A DNA stretch of 64,000 nucleotides, taken from the NCBI GenBank assembly GCA_001803205.1, contig MHBE01000005.1, forward strand, positions 62,001 to 126,000. Reading direction: 5' to 3'. The position numbers were made by a program, and so were the translations under genes. Positions 45,970 through 54,730 of this stretch are shown one piece after another (position 1 is the stretch's first letter; every line of letters begins with the position of its first letter). The DNA is from Lentisphaerae bacterium GWF2_38_69 (lineage in GTDB: Bacteria; Verrucomicrobiota; Lentisphaeria; Victivallales; GWF2-38-69). The notes below the pieces were generated by a model that ran no database searches, was not told the DNA's origin, and saw only the letters and a list, made by a program, of their open reading frames with translations.

Positions 45970-45986
45970 TGTGCAAAAAATGCACA
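45970..45986. promoter_or_regulatory. Short palindrome upstream of hsdM, possible operator
   Basis: TGTGCA / TGCACA, perfect 6-bp arms around AAAAA. Located after darG and before the decayed gene and hsdM. Could be an operator; no binding protein can be named. Confidence 0.3.
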
Positions 45987-46009
45987 TGCTTGCATGGAAT
46001 TTACGATTT

Positions 46010-46144
46010 ATGAGAATCGAATATATACAAGAAATTAATAGACAGGGAGAAGGACTCTCTGTCGAGTTCAAGGAAATTGGAAGGGCTGATGAATTGGGTT
46101 CAGGAGTCAGAAATATTTTTAAATTCTGTAAAAAAGGATTCTAA
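46010..46144 (+). pseudogene. Remnant of an AlbA_2-type (divergent AAA-4) ATP-binding protein, internally deleted
   Basis: A 44-residue open frame. Its first half, ending NRQGEGLSVEFKE, is the N-terminus of AlbA_2 proteins, while its second half, ADELGSGVRNIFKFCK, matches the C-terminal end of the same family. The roughly 400 residues that normally lie between are gone, and the junction is in frame. The stop is immediately followed by the hsdM ATG. Such genes are common companions of type I systems. It is either a pure remnant or a minimal leader keeping hsdM translation coupled. Confidence 0.7.
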
Positions 46145-47626
46145 ATGAACGCACAGACAATAGTTTCAAAAGTTTGGAGTTTTTGTAATACACTTAGAGA
46201 CGACGGCGTAAGCTATGGTGATTATTTGGAACAGCTTACCTATCTGCTATTTTTAAAGATGGCTGATGAATATTCCAAACCGCCTTATAACAGGGAAACA
46301 GGAATACCGCAGGAATATAACTGGTTATCTCTTACTTCCAAAAAGGGCGCTGAACTGGAAACCCATTACATCATGCTTCTGCAGGAACTTGGGAAGAAGA
46401 AAGGCATATTGGGACAGATTTTTACAAAGTCCCAAAATAAGATTCAAGACCCCGCCAAACTTAGCCGACTTGTTCAAATGATTAATGAAGAAGATTGGGT
46501 AATAATGGGCACTGATGTCAAAGGCGATATATATGAAGGTTTACTTGAGAAGAATGCCGAGGATGTGAAAAGCGGTGCTGGTCAGTATTTCACGCCAAGG
46601 CCTTTAATCAGGGCTATGGTGGAGTGTTTAAAGCCTGAACCTATGAAGACTATCGCCGACCCTGCATGTGGAACAGGAGGCTTTTTCCTGGCATCTTATG
46701 ACTATCTGACTAACAACAGATTTTTTAAATTGGATAAAAACCAAAAAGAGTTCCTGAGATTTAAAACCTTTTCCGGCAATGAAATAGTTCCCAATACAAG
46801 AAGGCTGGCTTTGATGAACCTCTTTCTTCATAATATTGGAGCCTTAGACACTGCTGCAATGATCTCTTCAAATGACTCTCTTGTGGCTGATAATGGAGAA
46901 CGGTTTGATTATGTCCTTACAAATCCTCCATTCGGGAAGAAAAGCAGTATGTCGTTTACTAACGATGAAGGGGAACAGGAAAAGCAGGAACTAACTTACA
47001 ACAGACAGGATTTCTGGGCTTCTACATCAAACAAACAGTTAAACTTTGTTCAGCATATACGAACGATACTCAAGGCTGACGGAAAAGCCGCCGTTGTAGT
47101 CCCCGATAATGTTCTGTTTGAAGGAGGCGCAGGGGAAACAGTAAGAAAGAAGCTTCTGGACAATACCAATCTTCACACAATACTCAGGCTGCCTACCGGT
47201 ATATTTTATGCGAACGGAGTTAAGGCCAATGTGATATTCTTTGATAACAGGCCTGCTTCAAAAAATTCATGGACTAAAGAAGTATGGTTTTACGATTATA
47301 GAACGAATATTCACCATACGCAGAAAAAGAACCCTCTCAAATTCGAAAACCTGAAGGATTTTATAGAATGTTATAATCCGAAAAATATAAATCTCAGGCA
47401 AGAAACCTGGTCTGAAGAGAATCCACAAGGAAGATGGAGAAAATACAAATACGAAGATATCCTTGCAAGAGATAAAACCAGCCTTGATATTTTCTGGCTC
47501 AAAGATGAAAGCCTTGCCGATCTGGATAATCTTCCTGAACCTGATGTTTTGGCTCTGGATATTATCGATAATATCGAATCAGCCCTGGATAACTTTAAGC
47601 AAATCATCAGTGTATTGCCTAACTGA
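46145..47626 (+). CDS. hsdM: Type I restriction-modification, M (methyltransferase) subunit
   Basis: 493 residues. HsdM makes N6-methyladenine at the site chosen by HsdS. The N-terminal helical domain (LRDDGVSYGDYLEQLTYLLF) precedes the methyltransferase: GAGQYFTPRPLIRAMV, SAM motif ADPACGTGGFFLA (about 175-187) and catalytic motif IV NPPFG (about 261). AAGG lies before the ATG. It is the last gene of the island; the usual order hsdM-hsdS-hsdR is inverted and interrupted here. Confidence 0.95.
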   Translation: MNAQTIVSKVWSFCNTLRDDGVSYGDYLEQLTYLLFLKMADEYSKPPYNRETGIPQEYNWLSLTSKKGAELETHYIMLLQELGKKKGILGQIFTKSQNKIQDPAKLSRLVQMINEEDWVIMGTDVKGDIYEGLLEKNAEDVKSGAGQYFTPRPLIRAMVECLKPEPMKTIADPACGTGGFFLASYDYLTNNRFFKLDKNQKEFLRFKTFSGNEIVPNTRRLALMNLFLHNIGALDTAAMISSNDSLVADNGERFDYVLTNPPFGKKSSMSFTNDEGEQEKQELTYNRQDFWASTSNKQLNFVQHIRTILKADGKAAVVVPDNVLFEGGAGETVRKKLLDNTNLHTILRLPTGIFYANGVKANVIFFDNRPASKNSWTKEVWFYDYRTNIHHTQKKNPLKFENLKDFIECYNPKNINLRQETWSEENPQGRWRKYKYEDILARDKTSLDIFWLKDESLADLDNLPEPDVLALDIIDNIESALDNFKQIISVLPN

Positions 47627-47702
47627 ATTTTTATCGGTTGAGAGTCAGAAAATTATGCGCTTAATTGAATAGCCTCTCCGTATATGTGTAAGAAGAGGAT
47701 AA

Positions 47703-47776
47703 TGGCTGCCCGGCAAGGATTTGAACCTCGACAAAATGCTCCAGAGGCACTTGTGCTACCGTTACACCACCGGGCA
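47703..47776 (-). tRNA. tRNA-Gln (anticodon CTG)
   Basis: Minus-strand cloverleaf: acceptor TGCCCGG / CCGGGCA, anticodon stem AGTGC / GCATT with loop CTCTGGA, anticodon CTG, T-arm loop TTTGAAT, and encoded GCCA end. Its 3' end faces the restriction island. Confidence 0.95.
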
Positions 47777-47790
47777 ACGAAGAAGTCTAA

Positions 47791-47818
47791 AAAATAGCAA
47801 TCCATATGAAAAAGTCAA
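47791..47818 (-). promoter_or_regulatory. Putative promoter of tRNA-Gln
   Basis: Minus strand TTGACT (47818-47813), 16 bp spacer, TATTTT (47796-47791); about 15 bp before the tRNA. Confidence 0.6.
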
Positions 47819-47835
47819 GCAGAGATAGAAAATAC

Positions 47836-49014
47836 TTAAGTTTTGGCGAGTTTTTCCAGTTCGGTATAGTACTCGTTTTCGAGTTCATCAACCATAAAAC
47901 GCCAATCAAAGTTTTTTGCGACTAGATTCTGGCCGTTTCTGCCTAATTCTTCACGCAGATTTTTATTTTTAAGCAGAGTTATTGTATTTTCAATAACTTT
48001 ATCGATTTCATCAGTTTCAATTATAAAACCTGTCTTTCCATTTATTAGTACTTCCGGTGTCCCATCGAGGTTGAACGCTATTGCGGGTTTAGCGCAGGCA
48101 AGCGCTTGTACTACCGAACGGGGAAGTCCTTCTCTGAGAGAGAGGTGAAGAAGAACATCTATTATGCTCAGATATTGCGGGATAAATTCGGGTTTAAGCA
48201 GGCCGGCAAATATGAAATTTCTGCTTAGTCCGGCGTTTGCAGCATCCTGTTGGATTTTATTTTTAAGTATCCCGTCTCCTATGAGAAGAAAATATGTGTT
48301 TGGAACAGAGGCAATGACTTTTCTTGCTATTTCCACTATATGATCATAGCCTTTGAGGTGAAATAGTCTTGCAAGAGTCCCAACTATCAGAGCATCTTCC
48401 GGAATTCCAAGTTTTTTCTTAAGTTCTATATCATGCCCTGCTTTCAAGAATGAATTAATTTCCATCCCGCTATAAACAACTCTGTATTTATCTTTGTGGC
48501 CGATATGGTTTTCTACGCTTTGGTTTATCATTGCCTGAGCTACAGCGAATATTTTATGACATTTCTTTTCAGCAAGTCTTTCCAGAAAAATGTATAATTT
48601 GTTTTTCCATGGTTTTTCATTTCTGTGAAAAGCCTGGCCATGTATTGTGTGAACAACCAAAGGAATTTTTGCATTCCATGCGGCATATCTTCCTACTATT
48701 CCGGCCTTTGAGCTGTGCGTGTGAACGACATCGAATTTTTCTTTTATAAAATATCTCTTTAGTCTTAAATAGGCTTTTATATCCTTGATGGGAGAAAGTT
48801 CTCTTACAAGTTCAGGACATTCGACAATTTTGACTTTCCCAACATTGCGGTTTTCAAGAAGCTTTCCTTCAGGTCCAGTAGTCGGGCCTGTAACTAAAAC
48901 TACCTCATGACCTTTTTCCGCTTGTCCGATAGCTGAAAGAAGGGTGTTTTCCTGCGCTCCTCCGATGATCATCCGGGTAATGAGATGACAAATTTTGAGC
49001 TTTTTTCTAGGCAT
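47836..49014 (-). CDS. Family 4 glycosyltransferase
   Basis: 392 residues, GT-B fold. The N-terminal HLITRMIIGGAQENTLLSA (about 10-28) is the acceptor-side glycine loop; DVVHTHSSKAGIVGRYAA follows. In the C-terminal half, VGTLARLFHLKGYDHIVEIA and SLREGLPRSVVQALACAKPA (E-x7-E motif, about 293-312) bind the nucleotide sugar. Likely role is envelope polysaccharide or lipopolysaccharide synthesis. The start overlaps the ispE stop by 8 bp. Confidence 0.9.
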   Translation of the reverse strand: MPRKKLKICHLITRMIIGGAQENTLLSAIGQAEKGHEVVLVTGPTTGPEGKLLENRNVGKVKIVECPELVRELSPIKDIKAYLRLKRYFIKEKFDVVHTHSSKAGIVGRYAAWNAKIPLVVHTIHGQAFHRNEKPWKNKLYIFLERLAEKKCHKIFAVAQAMINQSVENHIGHKDKYRVVYSGMEINSFLKAGHDIELKKKLGIPEDALIVGTLARLFHLKGYDHIVEIARKVIASVPNTYFLLIGDGILKNKIQQDAANAGLSRNFIFAGLLKPEFIPQYLSIIDVLLHLSLREGLPRSVVQALACAKPAIAFNLDGTPEVLINGKTGFIIETDEIDKVIENTITLLKNKNLREELGRNGQNLVAKNFDWRFMVDELENEYYTELEKLAKT

Positions 49015-49900
49015 ATTTAATTTCGTATGGAGTCTTAAGTATTGAAGATTGAGTCAGATAAACGGAAGGCCCATATTTATTTTTCATTTTTAAAATGGTT
49101 TTGGACGCAGTCTTCTTGTCTTTTGTTATGCCAAAAAGAGTTGGTCCGCTTCCTGTTATTTCAGAAGCATCAAGTCCAAAACTAATTAAATCTGACTTAA
49201 TCGATTCTAAGAAGGGGAATTTATTGTACAGAGACACGGCAAGGTCATTTTTGATAAAGGGTAAAATCTGAACATAATTGCCGTCATTAATGTATTTAAT
49301 TAGAGTTTCTATGCAAAGGTTCTCACATATACCTGGGGTAACAATGTTCTTGTAAGCCCACGCTGCGCTAACAGGAAATAGTGGAGCACAAATAACTACT
49401 GTAAAATCCAAAATTACATTGACAGGAGCTAAAATTTCACCGATTCCACCTCCTGCAGACGGCTTAGGGTTGAGAAAGAACGGAACATCAGCTCCTACTT
49501 TTAGAGCTATTTCAGACAGTTCTTCGGGTTTTAATGCACTGAATAATTTCTGCAGAAGAAGAAGCGTAGCAGCAGCATCAGAACTACCCCCACCCATTCC
49601 GGCAGTTATCGGAATATTTTTTTCTATACTTATTTTGAGAGAAGCTTTCAATGATGCCTTTTCCATATAGAGCTTTGCCGCTTTATAGCAAAGGTTTCTG
49701 GCATCGCATGGGATTTCAGAATTGGAGCAGCTAATTAAAATTTCATTGCCGTTTTTTGCATTTAAAGTAATAATATCACAAAGATCTTTCAGCGGTAAGA
49801 AAATAGTATCGAGATTATGATAACCGTCAGTTCTTTTTCCAAGAACTTTCAGGAATAGATTTATTTTTGAAGGAGTATTTAAGGAAGCCTGCACATTCAA
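49007..49900 (-). CDS. ispE: 4-diphosphocytidyl-2-C-methyl-D-erythritol kinase
   Basis: About 297 residues. IspE phosphorylates CDP-methylerythritol in the non-mevalonate isoprenoid pathway. The GHMP kinase core is clear: TPSKINLFLKVLGKRTDGYH at the start, the ATP loop PITAGMGGGSSDAAATLLLL, and ASEITGSGPTLFGI near the C-terminus. The start is uncertain: TTG 49900 or GTG 49894 just after the cysE stop fit the family N-terminus; an ATG at 49972 would overlap cysE by 67 bp. No strong ribosome-binding site helps. Confidence 0.9.
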   Translation of the reverse strand: MNVQASLNTPSKINLFLKVLGKRTDGYHNLDTIFLPLKDLCDIITLNAKNGNEILISCSNSEIPCDARNLCYKAAKLYMEKASLKASLKISIEKNIPITAGMGGGSSDAAATLLLLQKLFSALKPEELSEIALKVGADVPFFLNPKPSAGGGIGEILAPVNVILDFTVVICAPLFPVSAAWAYKNIVTPGICENLCIETLIKYINDGNYVQILPFIKNDLAVSLYNKFPFLESIKSDLISFGLDASEITGSGPTLFGITKDKKTASKTILKMKNKYGPSVYLTQSSILKTPYEIKYA

Positions 49901-49905
49901 ATGGA

Positions 49906-50844
49906 TTACTTTTTGGTTTTTATTGAAAGCTCGTTTTTCGAAATAGTTACGAGGGTATTTGGGGGAATACATTCAGTTAACCATACATTTCCTCCAATTA
50001 CCGAGCTTTTGCCTATGACAATATCTCCCAGTACTGTAGCGCCGGAATAAATTGTGACATTATCTTCCAGTGTAGGGTGGCGTTTTCTGTCTCGAATAAT
50101 TTTTCCATCGGGAGTTTTAGGAAATGATAAAGCTCCCAGAGTGACGCCCTGGAAGATTTTGCAATGATTTCCCAGAATGGAAGTTTCTCCGATTACAACG
50201 CCTGTTCCGTGGTCAATAAAGAAACTCAAACCTATTTTAGCTCCAGGATGGATGTCAATTCCTACTTTGCTGTGAGCGTACTCTGTCATTATTCGTGGTA
50301 TAAGCGGAACATCTTTAATATGAAGTTCATGAGCAATTCTATAAACCATTATAGCATAAAGCCCGGGATAGCTGATTATTATTTCCTCGAGGCTTTTTGC
50401 CGCAGGATCTCCTTCATAGGCTGCCTCTACATCCAGTTTCATTTTATTTCTAAGTTCGGCAAGACTTTTTATGAAATGCGAAACAGCCTCTTCTGTAAGC
50501 TGTTCAATATCGCAAGATTTACACAGTTCTTTATTTGAGCACTGATATCTGAAGGCTCTGGAAACCTGACTGAAAAGCTCGACATAGAGTTTTGAAATCA
50601 TGTTCCCAACAAAATAATTAATATTCTTAAGATCTAATATTTTTTCGTGGGCATATCCCGGGAAAATGATTTCTTCTATATCGTCAATAATCTGGTAGAT
50701 TTCATTTTTACTAGGAAGATTTGATCCAGAAAGGTGATTGATGCCTTTCTCATCTTCATATGTTTTATCCAGCGCAGAAATTGCGTTTTTTACTAATTCG
50801 GCCTTATCCTGGTTCCAAAAATCATTTGAAAAACAGTTCTTCAT
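49906..50844 (-). CDS. cysE: Serine O-acetyltransferase, long EpsC/SAT type
   Basis: 312 residues from ATG 50844, which has GAGGAGA 8 bases upstream. It makes O-acetylserine for cysteine synthesis. The N-terminal helical domain precedes the left-handed beta helix: hexapeptides in DIHPGAKIGLSFFIDHGTGV, VIGETSILGNHCKIFQGVTL and PTLEDNVTIYSGATVLGDIV, with catalytic His and Asp in FIDHGTG. The missing C-terminal tail after VTISKNELS suggests altered cysteine feedback or cysteine-synthase binding. No other cys genes adjoin. Confidence 0.92.
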   Translation of the reverse strand: MKNCFSNDFWNQDKAELVKNAISALDKTYEDEKGINHLSGSNLPSKNEIYQIIDDIEEIIFPGYAHEKILDLKNINYFVGNMISKLYVELFSQVSRAFRYQCSNKELCKSCDIEQLTEEAVSHFIKSLAELRNKMKLDVEAAYEGDPAAKSLEEIIISYPGLYAIMVYRIAHELHIKDVPLIPRIMTEYAHSKVGIDIHPGAKIGLSFFIDHGTGVVIGETSILGNHCKIFQGVTLGALSFPKTPDGKIIRDRKRHPTLEDNVTIYSGATVLGDIVIGKSSVIGGNVWLTECIPPNTLVTISKNELSIKTKK

Positions 50845-50889
50845 ACATTTTCTCCTCATAAAGACCTCAAAAATTACGCTGATAATGCT

Positions 50890-50895
50890 ATTATA
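50890..50895 (-). promoter_or_regulatory. -10 element of the cysE promoter
   Basis: Minus strand TATAAT, about 45 bp before the chosen cysE start; the -35 (CTATCT at 17 bp) is poor. Confidence 0.4.
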
Positions 50896-50985
50896 ACAAA
50901 TCAATATGAAAAAGATAGAGCGAAATAGGATAAAGAGCGCTAAAATCTATTTACTTTTATAAACTGCATATTAATGGAGCCGATT

Positions 50986-51048
50986 ATGTCTAAACTATGT
51001 AAAATGAGCTGCAAGAAGAAAAATAGCGATTTTATAGAAAAGGAATAA
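50986..51048 (+). CDS. Possible 20-residue leader peptide before mnmE
   Basis: The frame from ATG 50986 reads MSKLCKMSCKKKNSDFIEKE and has GGAG 7 bases upstream. It ends 17 bp before mnmE. The lysine/cysteine pattern recalls the N-terminus of small Cys/Lys-rich proteins; it may be a cut-down copy, a leader peptide or chance. Confidence 0.35.
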   Translation: MSKLCKMSCKKKNSDFIEKE

Positions 51049-51065
51049 ACTCAGATTAAACACCG

Positions 51066-52427
51066 ATGAATGATTCAGATACAATTGCAGCTATATGTTC
51101 CGGAGTGGGCAGTTCAATTGCTATTATAAGGATTTCCGGCTATAAAGCTCTTGAGATAGGCAGACAGATATGGAAGTCCAAGCATTCCTTGAATATTGAA
51201 AGTTCACGAAAATTTCTGTTAGGAAGAATTCTTCCATCTGCAGATACTTCCGGAGAGGTTGCTTTTGCTGTTTACATGAAAGGTCCTGATACTTTTACAG
51301 GGGAAGATGTTTTAGAAATTCATGCGCATGGAGGCGCGACAAATTCAAGAAGACTGCTGAGGGCTGCAATCAACGCTGGCGCAAGGCAAGCAGAAGCAGG
51401 GGAGTTTACCTACAGAGCGTTTATTAATGGGAAAATAGATCTGACTCAGGCAGAAGCGGTCTGCGATTTCATAAGCGCTCATAATGATAATGCTCTTCAC
51501 CTGGCGGAAAGACAGATGGATGGGGTTCTGGGGAAGAAAATAAAAGCTGTTAGAGAGAAAGTTATGAATATTCTTGCCGAATGCGAAGCAAGAGTAGACT
51601 TTCCTGAAGATGAGCTTGACTTTATTCCGATTCAAGAGCATTTGAAAGTAATCGAATCAATAGAAAAAGAACTTCGGAAATTATATGAAACCAAATACGA
51701 AGGTAAAGTTATCAGAGATGGCGTAAGAGCCGTTATAGCTGGCAGGCCCAATGCAGGGAAATCGTCGCTGATGAATTTGCTCTTGGGTTATGAGAGAGCA
51801 ATAACCACCGATATACCGGGAACTACAAGAGATACACTTGAAGAGTTTGTGAATATCAGAGGAATACCTGTCAAATTAATAGATACAGCAGGCCTACGCG
51901 ATTCAGATGATATAATAGAATCCATGGGAATACAGAAAACTCTTGACTCGATTGAGTCATCTCAAGTAATAATTTGGCTTCTTGACGCATCATCTGATAT
52001 AAGAGATGAACTTGCAGCGATGACTCAATATCTTAATTCAGCTGATAATGCCATAGCAGTGTGGAATAAAACCGATTTGATTAAGGATAATAAAATTCTT
52101 CCATCAGCTCCTTTTGAAGTAGTTGAAATATCAGTAAAGAATGAATTGGGAATCAATAACCTTCTAGATGCGATAGAAACAAAAGTCTGGAGTCATCATA
52201 CAAAACTTCAGAATAATGAGGTTCCTGTTTCTCAAAGACACGCAGAATATATATTGCAGTCTTTAAATGCTCTGCCTGATGCTATTTCCAACTTAAAGAG
52301 TGAAAATTGGGAACTTGCTTCAATTGGATTTAAAAGCATTATTAACTATCTGGGGTCTATAACAGGAGAAGACGCTTCGATAGATATTTATGAAACTATA
52401 TTCAGTCGATTCTGTATCGGGAAATAG
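51066..52427 (+). CDS. mnmE: tRNA uridine-5-carboxymethylaminomethyl modification GTPase MnmE
   Basis: 453 residues. With MnmG it modifies U34 of certain tRNAs. The N-terminal formyl-THF-binding domain (FTGEDVLEIHAHGG and GEFTYRAFINGKIDLTQAEA) is followed by a helical domain holding a G domain: AGRPNAGKSSLMN (G1, about 219-231), DIPGTTRDT (G2), DTAGLRDSDD (G3) and NKTD (G4). The C-terminal FCIGK with the essential cysteine is present. No Shine-Dalgarno is visible. Confidence 0.97.
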   Translation: MNDSDTIAAICSGVGSSIAIIRISGYKALEIGRQIWKSKHSLNIESSRKFLLGRILPSADTSGEVAFAVYMKGPDTFTGEDVLEIHAHGGATNSRRLLRAAINAGARQAEAGEFTYRAFINGKIDLTQAEAVCDFISAHNDNALHLAERQMDGVLGKKIKAVREKVMNILAECEARVDFPEDELDFIPIQEHLKVIESIEKELRKLYETKYEGKVIRDGVRAVIAGRPNAGKSSLMNLLLGYERAITTDIPGTTRDTLEEFVNIRGIPVKLIDTAGLRDSDDIIESMGIQKTLDSIESSQVIIWLLDASSDIRDELAAMTQYLNSADNAIAVWNKTDLIKDNKILPSAPFEVVEISVKNELGINNLLDAIETKVWSHHTKLQNNEVPVSQRHAEYILQSLNALPDAISNLKSENWELASIGFKSIINYLGSITGEDASIDIYETIFSRFCIGK

Positions 52428-52535
52428 AAAAATCAGCTTAAAAGATTTTCAGGAAATCATTTATTTGTAAATTTATGTAATCGCGATAAATATCTGTTTT
52501 CGTATCCAAAAAAAGAGATATAGCTAATCTTTTAA

Positions 52536-52563
52536 TTGACACATAAATAGTATTTTTTATAAG
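52536..52563 (+). promoter_or_regulatory. Strong sigma-70 promoter of the dehydratase/activase gene
   Basis: TTGACA (52536-52541, perfect), 16 bp spacer, TATAAG (52558-52563). Leader about 65 nt. Confidence 0.7.
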
Positions 52564-52587
52564 AAATAATTAAATTTTAGTTTAAAA

Positions 52588-52627
52588 TGGTTAATAATGG
52601 CTCTAGATTTGTCCAAACTATTAACCA
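52588..52627 (+). promoter_or_regulatory. Inverted repeat in the leader, possible operator or translational hairpin
   Basis: Perfect 9-bp arms TGGTTAATA / TATTAACCA with a 22-bp centre, ending 9 bp before the ATG. Placed between the promoter and the start codon. Confidence 0.4.
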
Positions 52628-52636
52628 AGTGCAATA

Positions 52637-54712
52637 ATGACAAAATATTTTCTAGGCATAGACATAGGTTCTACTACCTTAAAAGCTGTTCTGATAGATC
52701 AGGATTTTAATATACATAATACACTATACGAAAGGACGAAACCTGTAAAAGGAAAACCTGTTTCCTGTTCAGGTAGATGCGGGACATGCGGTTCCTGTAA
52801 TATGGGAGCAGTAAAAAACACTATTGATGATTTTCTCTGGCATAAAAATCTTGCTCAGAACCAGATTGCCTGTACAGTTGTTACTGGAAGCCAGATAGTA
52901 GAAGAAACACAAAATTTCATTAGTTTTAACTTCAAGGTAAGCGAAGTTTCCGCTCATGTCGAGGGAGCAAATAGATTTTATTCGCAATGTCGGGCCATTT
53001 TAGATGTAGGGGGTCAGGACAGCAAGGCGATGATCTATAATGAGGAAATGCAGATGTGGACCTCAAAAATGAGTGGGATATGCGCGGCAGGGACAGGGGC
53101 TTTTCTAGATAGCGTTGCAACAAAATTAGGAGTGCCAGTAGAAGAAATGGAAAAACTTGCTGACTACTCTTCAGAACTGGAATTTTCATCAGTATGCGCT
53201 GTTTTGAGTGCTACTTCAATAAATAAATATAAGAACAGATATCCTCTTGGACTTATTATAGGAGGAGCATGCAAAGCTCAGGCAAGGACAATAATGTCAG
53301 GGGTAGGGGATCTGTTTTTTAACTACAAGGGAGATATTGTTTTTCAGGGAGGTGTAGCTGCGAACGGAGCTGTAAAACACTACTTGGAAGAAATAACAGG
53401 CAATAAAATTATTGTTCCAAAATATCACAATGTAATGGGAGCTTTAGGAGCCGCCTGCATTGGCAGGAAATTTATTGATATCAAGCCAAAACTGGTTAAT
53501 TCGAAGGATATTTTTTCAGATGTTCCACTTAAATCAATCTCTCTAAGGATTAAGAGTACAAGAAGAGAATTTCTAGGGTCTCGAAAAGAAAAGCCGGTAT
53601 GGCGCAATCTTTTCTTCCCTGTCGAAATTCTAAATGCAATGGACGCAAATATCATTACTCTTGAAACTTATGCCGCACTTTTTGCACGAAATAGAAAGAA
53701 AGTAAAACAAGCCTTTGATGTAGCATCATATAAAGGTTTTTCCGGGGCTGAAACCTGTTCGTTTTTAAGAACGCTTGAAGGTATTGAACTTCCGGAGCCT
53801 TTATTTGGAGTTTCGACATCACAGCCCTGTTTGCAGGGAGAAAGAATATTCAGGGATCTTGTTCGTGATTATGGAAAGGAAGATTCATTTTTCTCATTAC
53901 ATACACCTGTCAAATTTGACGAAAACGCAGTAGAGCATATGGCTTGTGATTTGGAAAAAGCAGTAAGCCTTCTAGAGAAAGCGCTTGGCAGAAAACTTGA
54001 TCCAAACAAGCTTAGAGAAGCTTGCGAATTCTCAAATCAGGCTCGTGAAGTTTCCAATAAATGCAATTATCTGAGAACGAATTCCCCACCGCTGATTAGA
54101 GGAAGTACTGCAATCTATTTTGCCGCCATGTTTTCTCAATTATGGGGAAAGAAAGAACTCGTTGAAATTCAGCAGCAGTTTTATGAAGATCTTCTACAAA
54201 GAAGAAATGAGCTTGAAGGGAAGATTTCCATAGAAGATACTCATAGAATTTTATGGCTACATTTACCTCCATTTTATGACAGCAAACTTCTTGATTATAT
54301 CGAAATTACCTGCAATGCGCCAATTGTCTTTGAAGAAGTTAATTTTTGTGGTTGGGATGTCCTTGATGTTAATGACCCATACAGGGCGCTTGCGAGAAAA
54401 CTTCTAACTGTAGGCTTTCTTGATCCGCATTTACGAGTTTCAAAGATTGCTGAATATGTTCCGACGGGAAAAATCAATGGTTGTATAATTTATAATCATA
54501 TGTTTGGAAGATGTTCTATGTCAGATGCTTCATTAATTAAACATCTCAGGCAGGAACTTTCAAAAAAGCTGGTACCTCTTCTTGTTTTAGATGGAGACTG
54601 TATGGATCCAAGCGTAGATCCCTGCAGTACATATACTAAAATAAATGCTTATATTGAAGCTCTTAATGCCAAGAAATATGGTAATATGTTTGGACCTTTT
54701 GAGCAAAAATAA
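52637..54712 (+). CDS. Fused 2-hydroxyacyl-CoA dehydratase activase and dehydratase-like protein
   Basis: 691 residues. Residues about 1-275 are an ASKHA activase like HgdC/BcrD: GIDIGSTTLKAVLID, ILDVGGQDSKAM, and the bridging-cluster cysteines in ICAAGTGAFLD and SSVCAVLSATS. Residues about 320-680 resemble an HgdB/BcrC-type dehydratase subunit (PLFGVSTSQPCLQGE, VFEEVNFCGWDVLD, VLDGDCMDPS). Together they could drive ATP-dependent low-potential electron transfer to a thioester or another double-bond system. Unusual is an insertion, SCSGRCGTCGSCNMG at residues 43-57, whose four cysteines could hold an extra metal cluster. Substrate unknown; no CoA-transferase is near. Confidence 0.85.
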   Translation: MTKYFLGIDIGSTTLKAVLIDQDFNIHNTLYERTKPVKGKPVSCSGRCGTCGSCNMGAVKNTIDDFLWHKNLAQNQIACTVVTGSQIVEETQNFISFNFKVSEVSAHVEGANRFYSQCRAILDVGGQDSKAMIYNEEMQMWTSKMSGICAAGTGAFLDSVATKLGVPVEEMEKLADYSSELEFSSVCAVLSATSINKYKNRYPLGLIIGGACKAQARTIMSGVGDLFFNYKGDIVFQGGVAANGAVKHYLEEITGNKIIVPKYHNVMGALGAACIGRKFIDIKPKLVNSKDIFSDVPLKSISLRIKSTRREFLGSRKEKPVWRNLFFPVEILNAMDANIITLETYAALFARNRKKVKQAFDVASYKGFSGAETCSFLRTLEGIELPEPLFGVSTSQPCLQGERIFRDLVRDYGKEDSFFSLHTPVKFDENAVEHMACDLEKAVSLLEKALGRKLDPNKLREACEFSNQAREVSNKCNYLRTNSPPLIRGSTAIYFAAMFSQLWGKKELVEIQQQFYEDLLQRRNELEGKISIEDTHRILWLHLPPFYDSKLLDYIEITCNAPIVFEEVNFCGWDVLDVNDPYRALARKLLTVGFLDPHLRVSKIAEYVPTGKINGCIIYNHMFGRCSMSDASLIKHLRQELSKKLVPLLVLDGDCMDPSVDPCSTYTKINAYIEALNAKKYGNMFGPFEQK

Positions 54713-54730
54713 TTATAGGGATTTATCAGT

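Noticed and set aside
47628-47702. Hairpin after tRNA-Gln as terminator
   Set aside because: CCTCT / AGAGG arms are short with a long loop and no T run.
45951-47820. Repeated ATATGAAAAAGTCA near 45955 and 47804
   Set aside because: The second copy is the tRNA-Gln promoter spacer and -35 read backwards; similar AT-rich text occurs near 50905. Too short to call a mobile-element repeat.
52597-52710. Short out-of-frame reading frame overlapping the dehydratase/activase start
   Set aside because: No clear ribosome-binding site and no similarity; likely chance.
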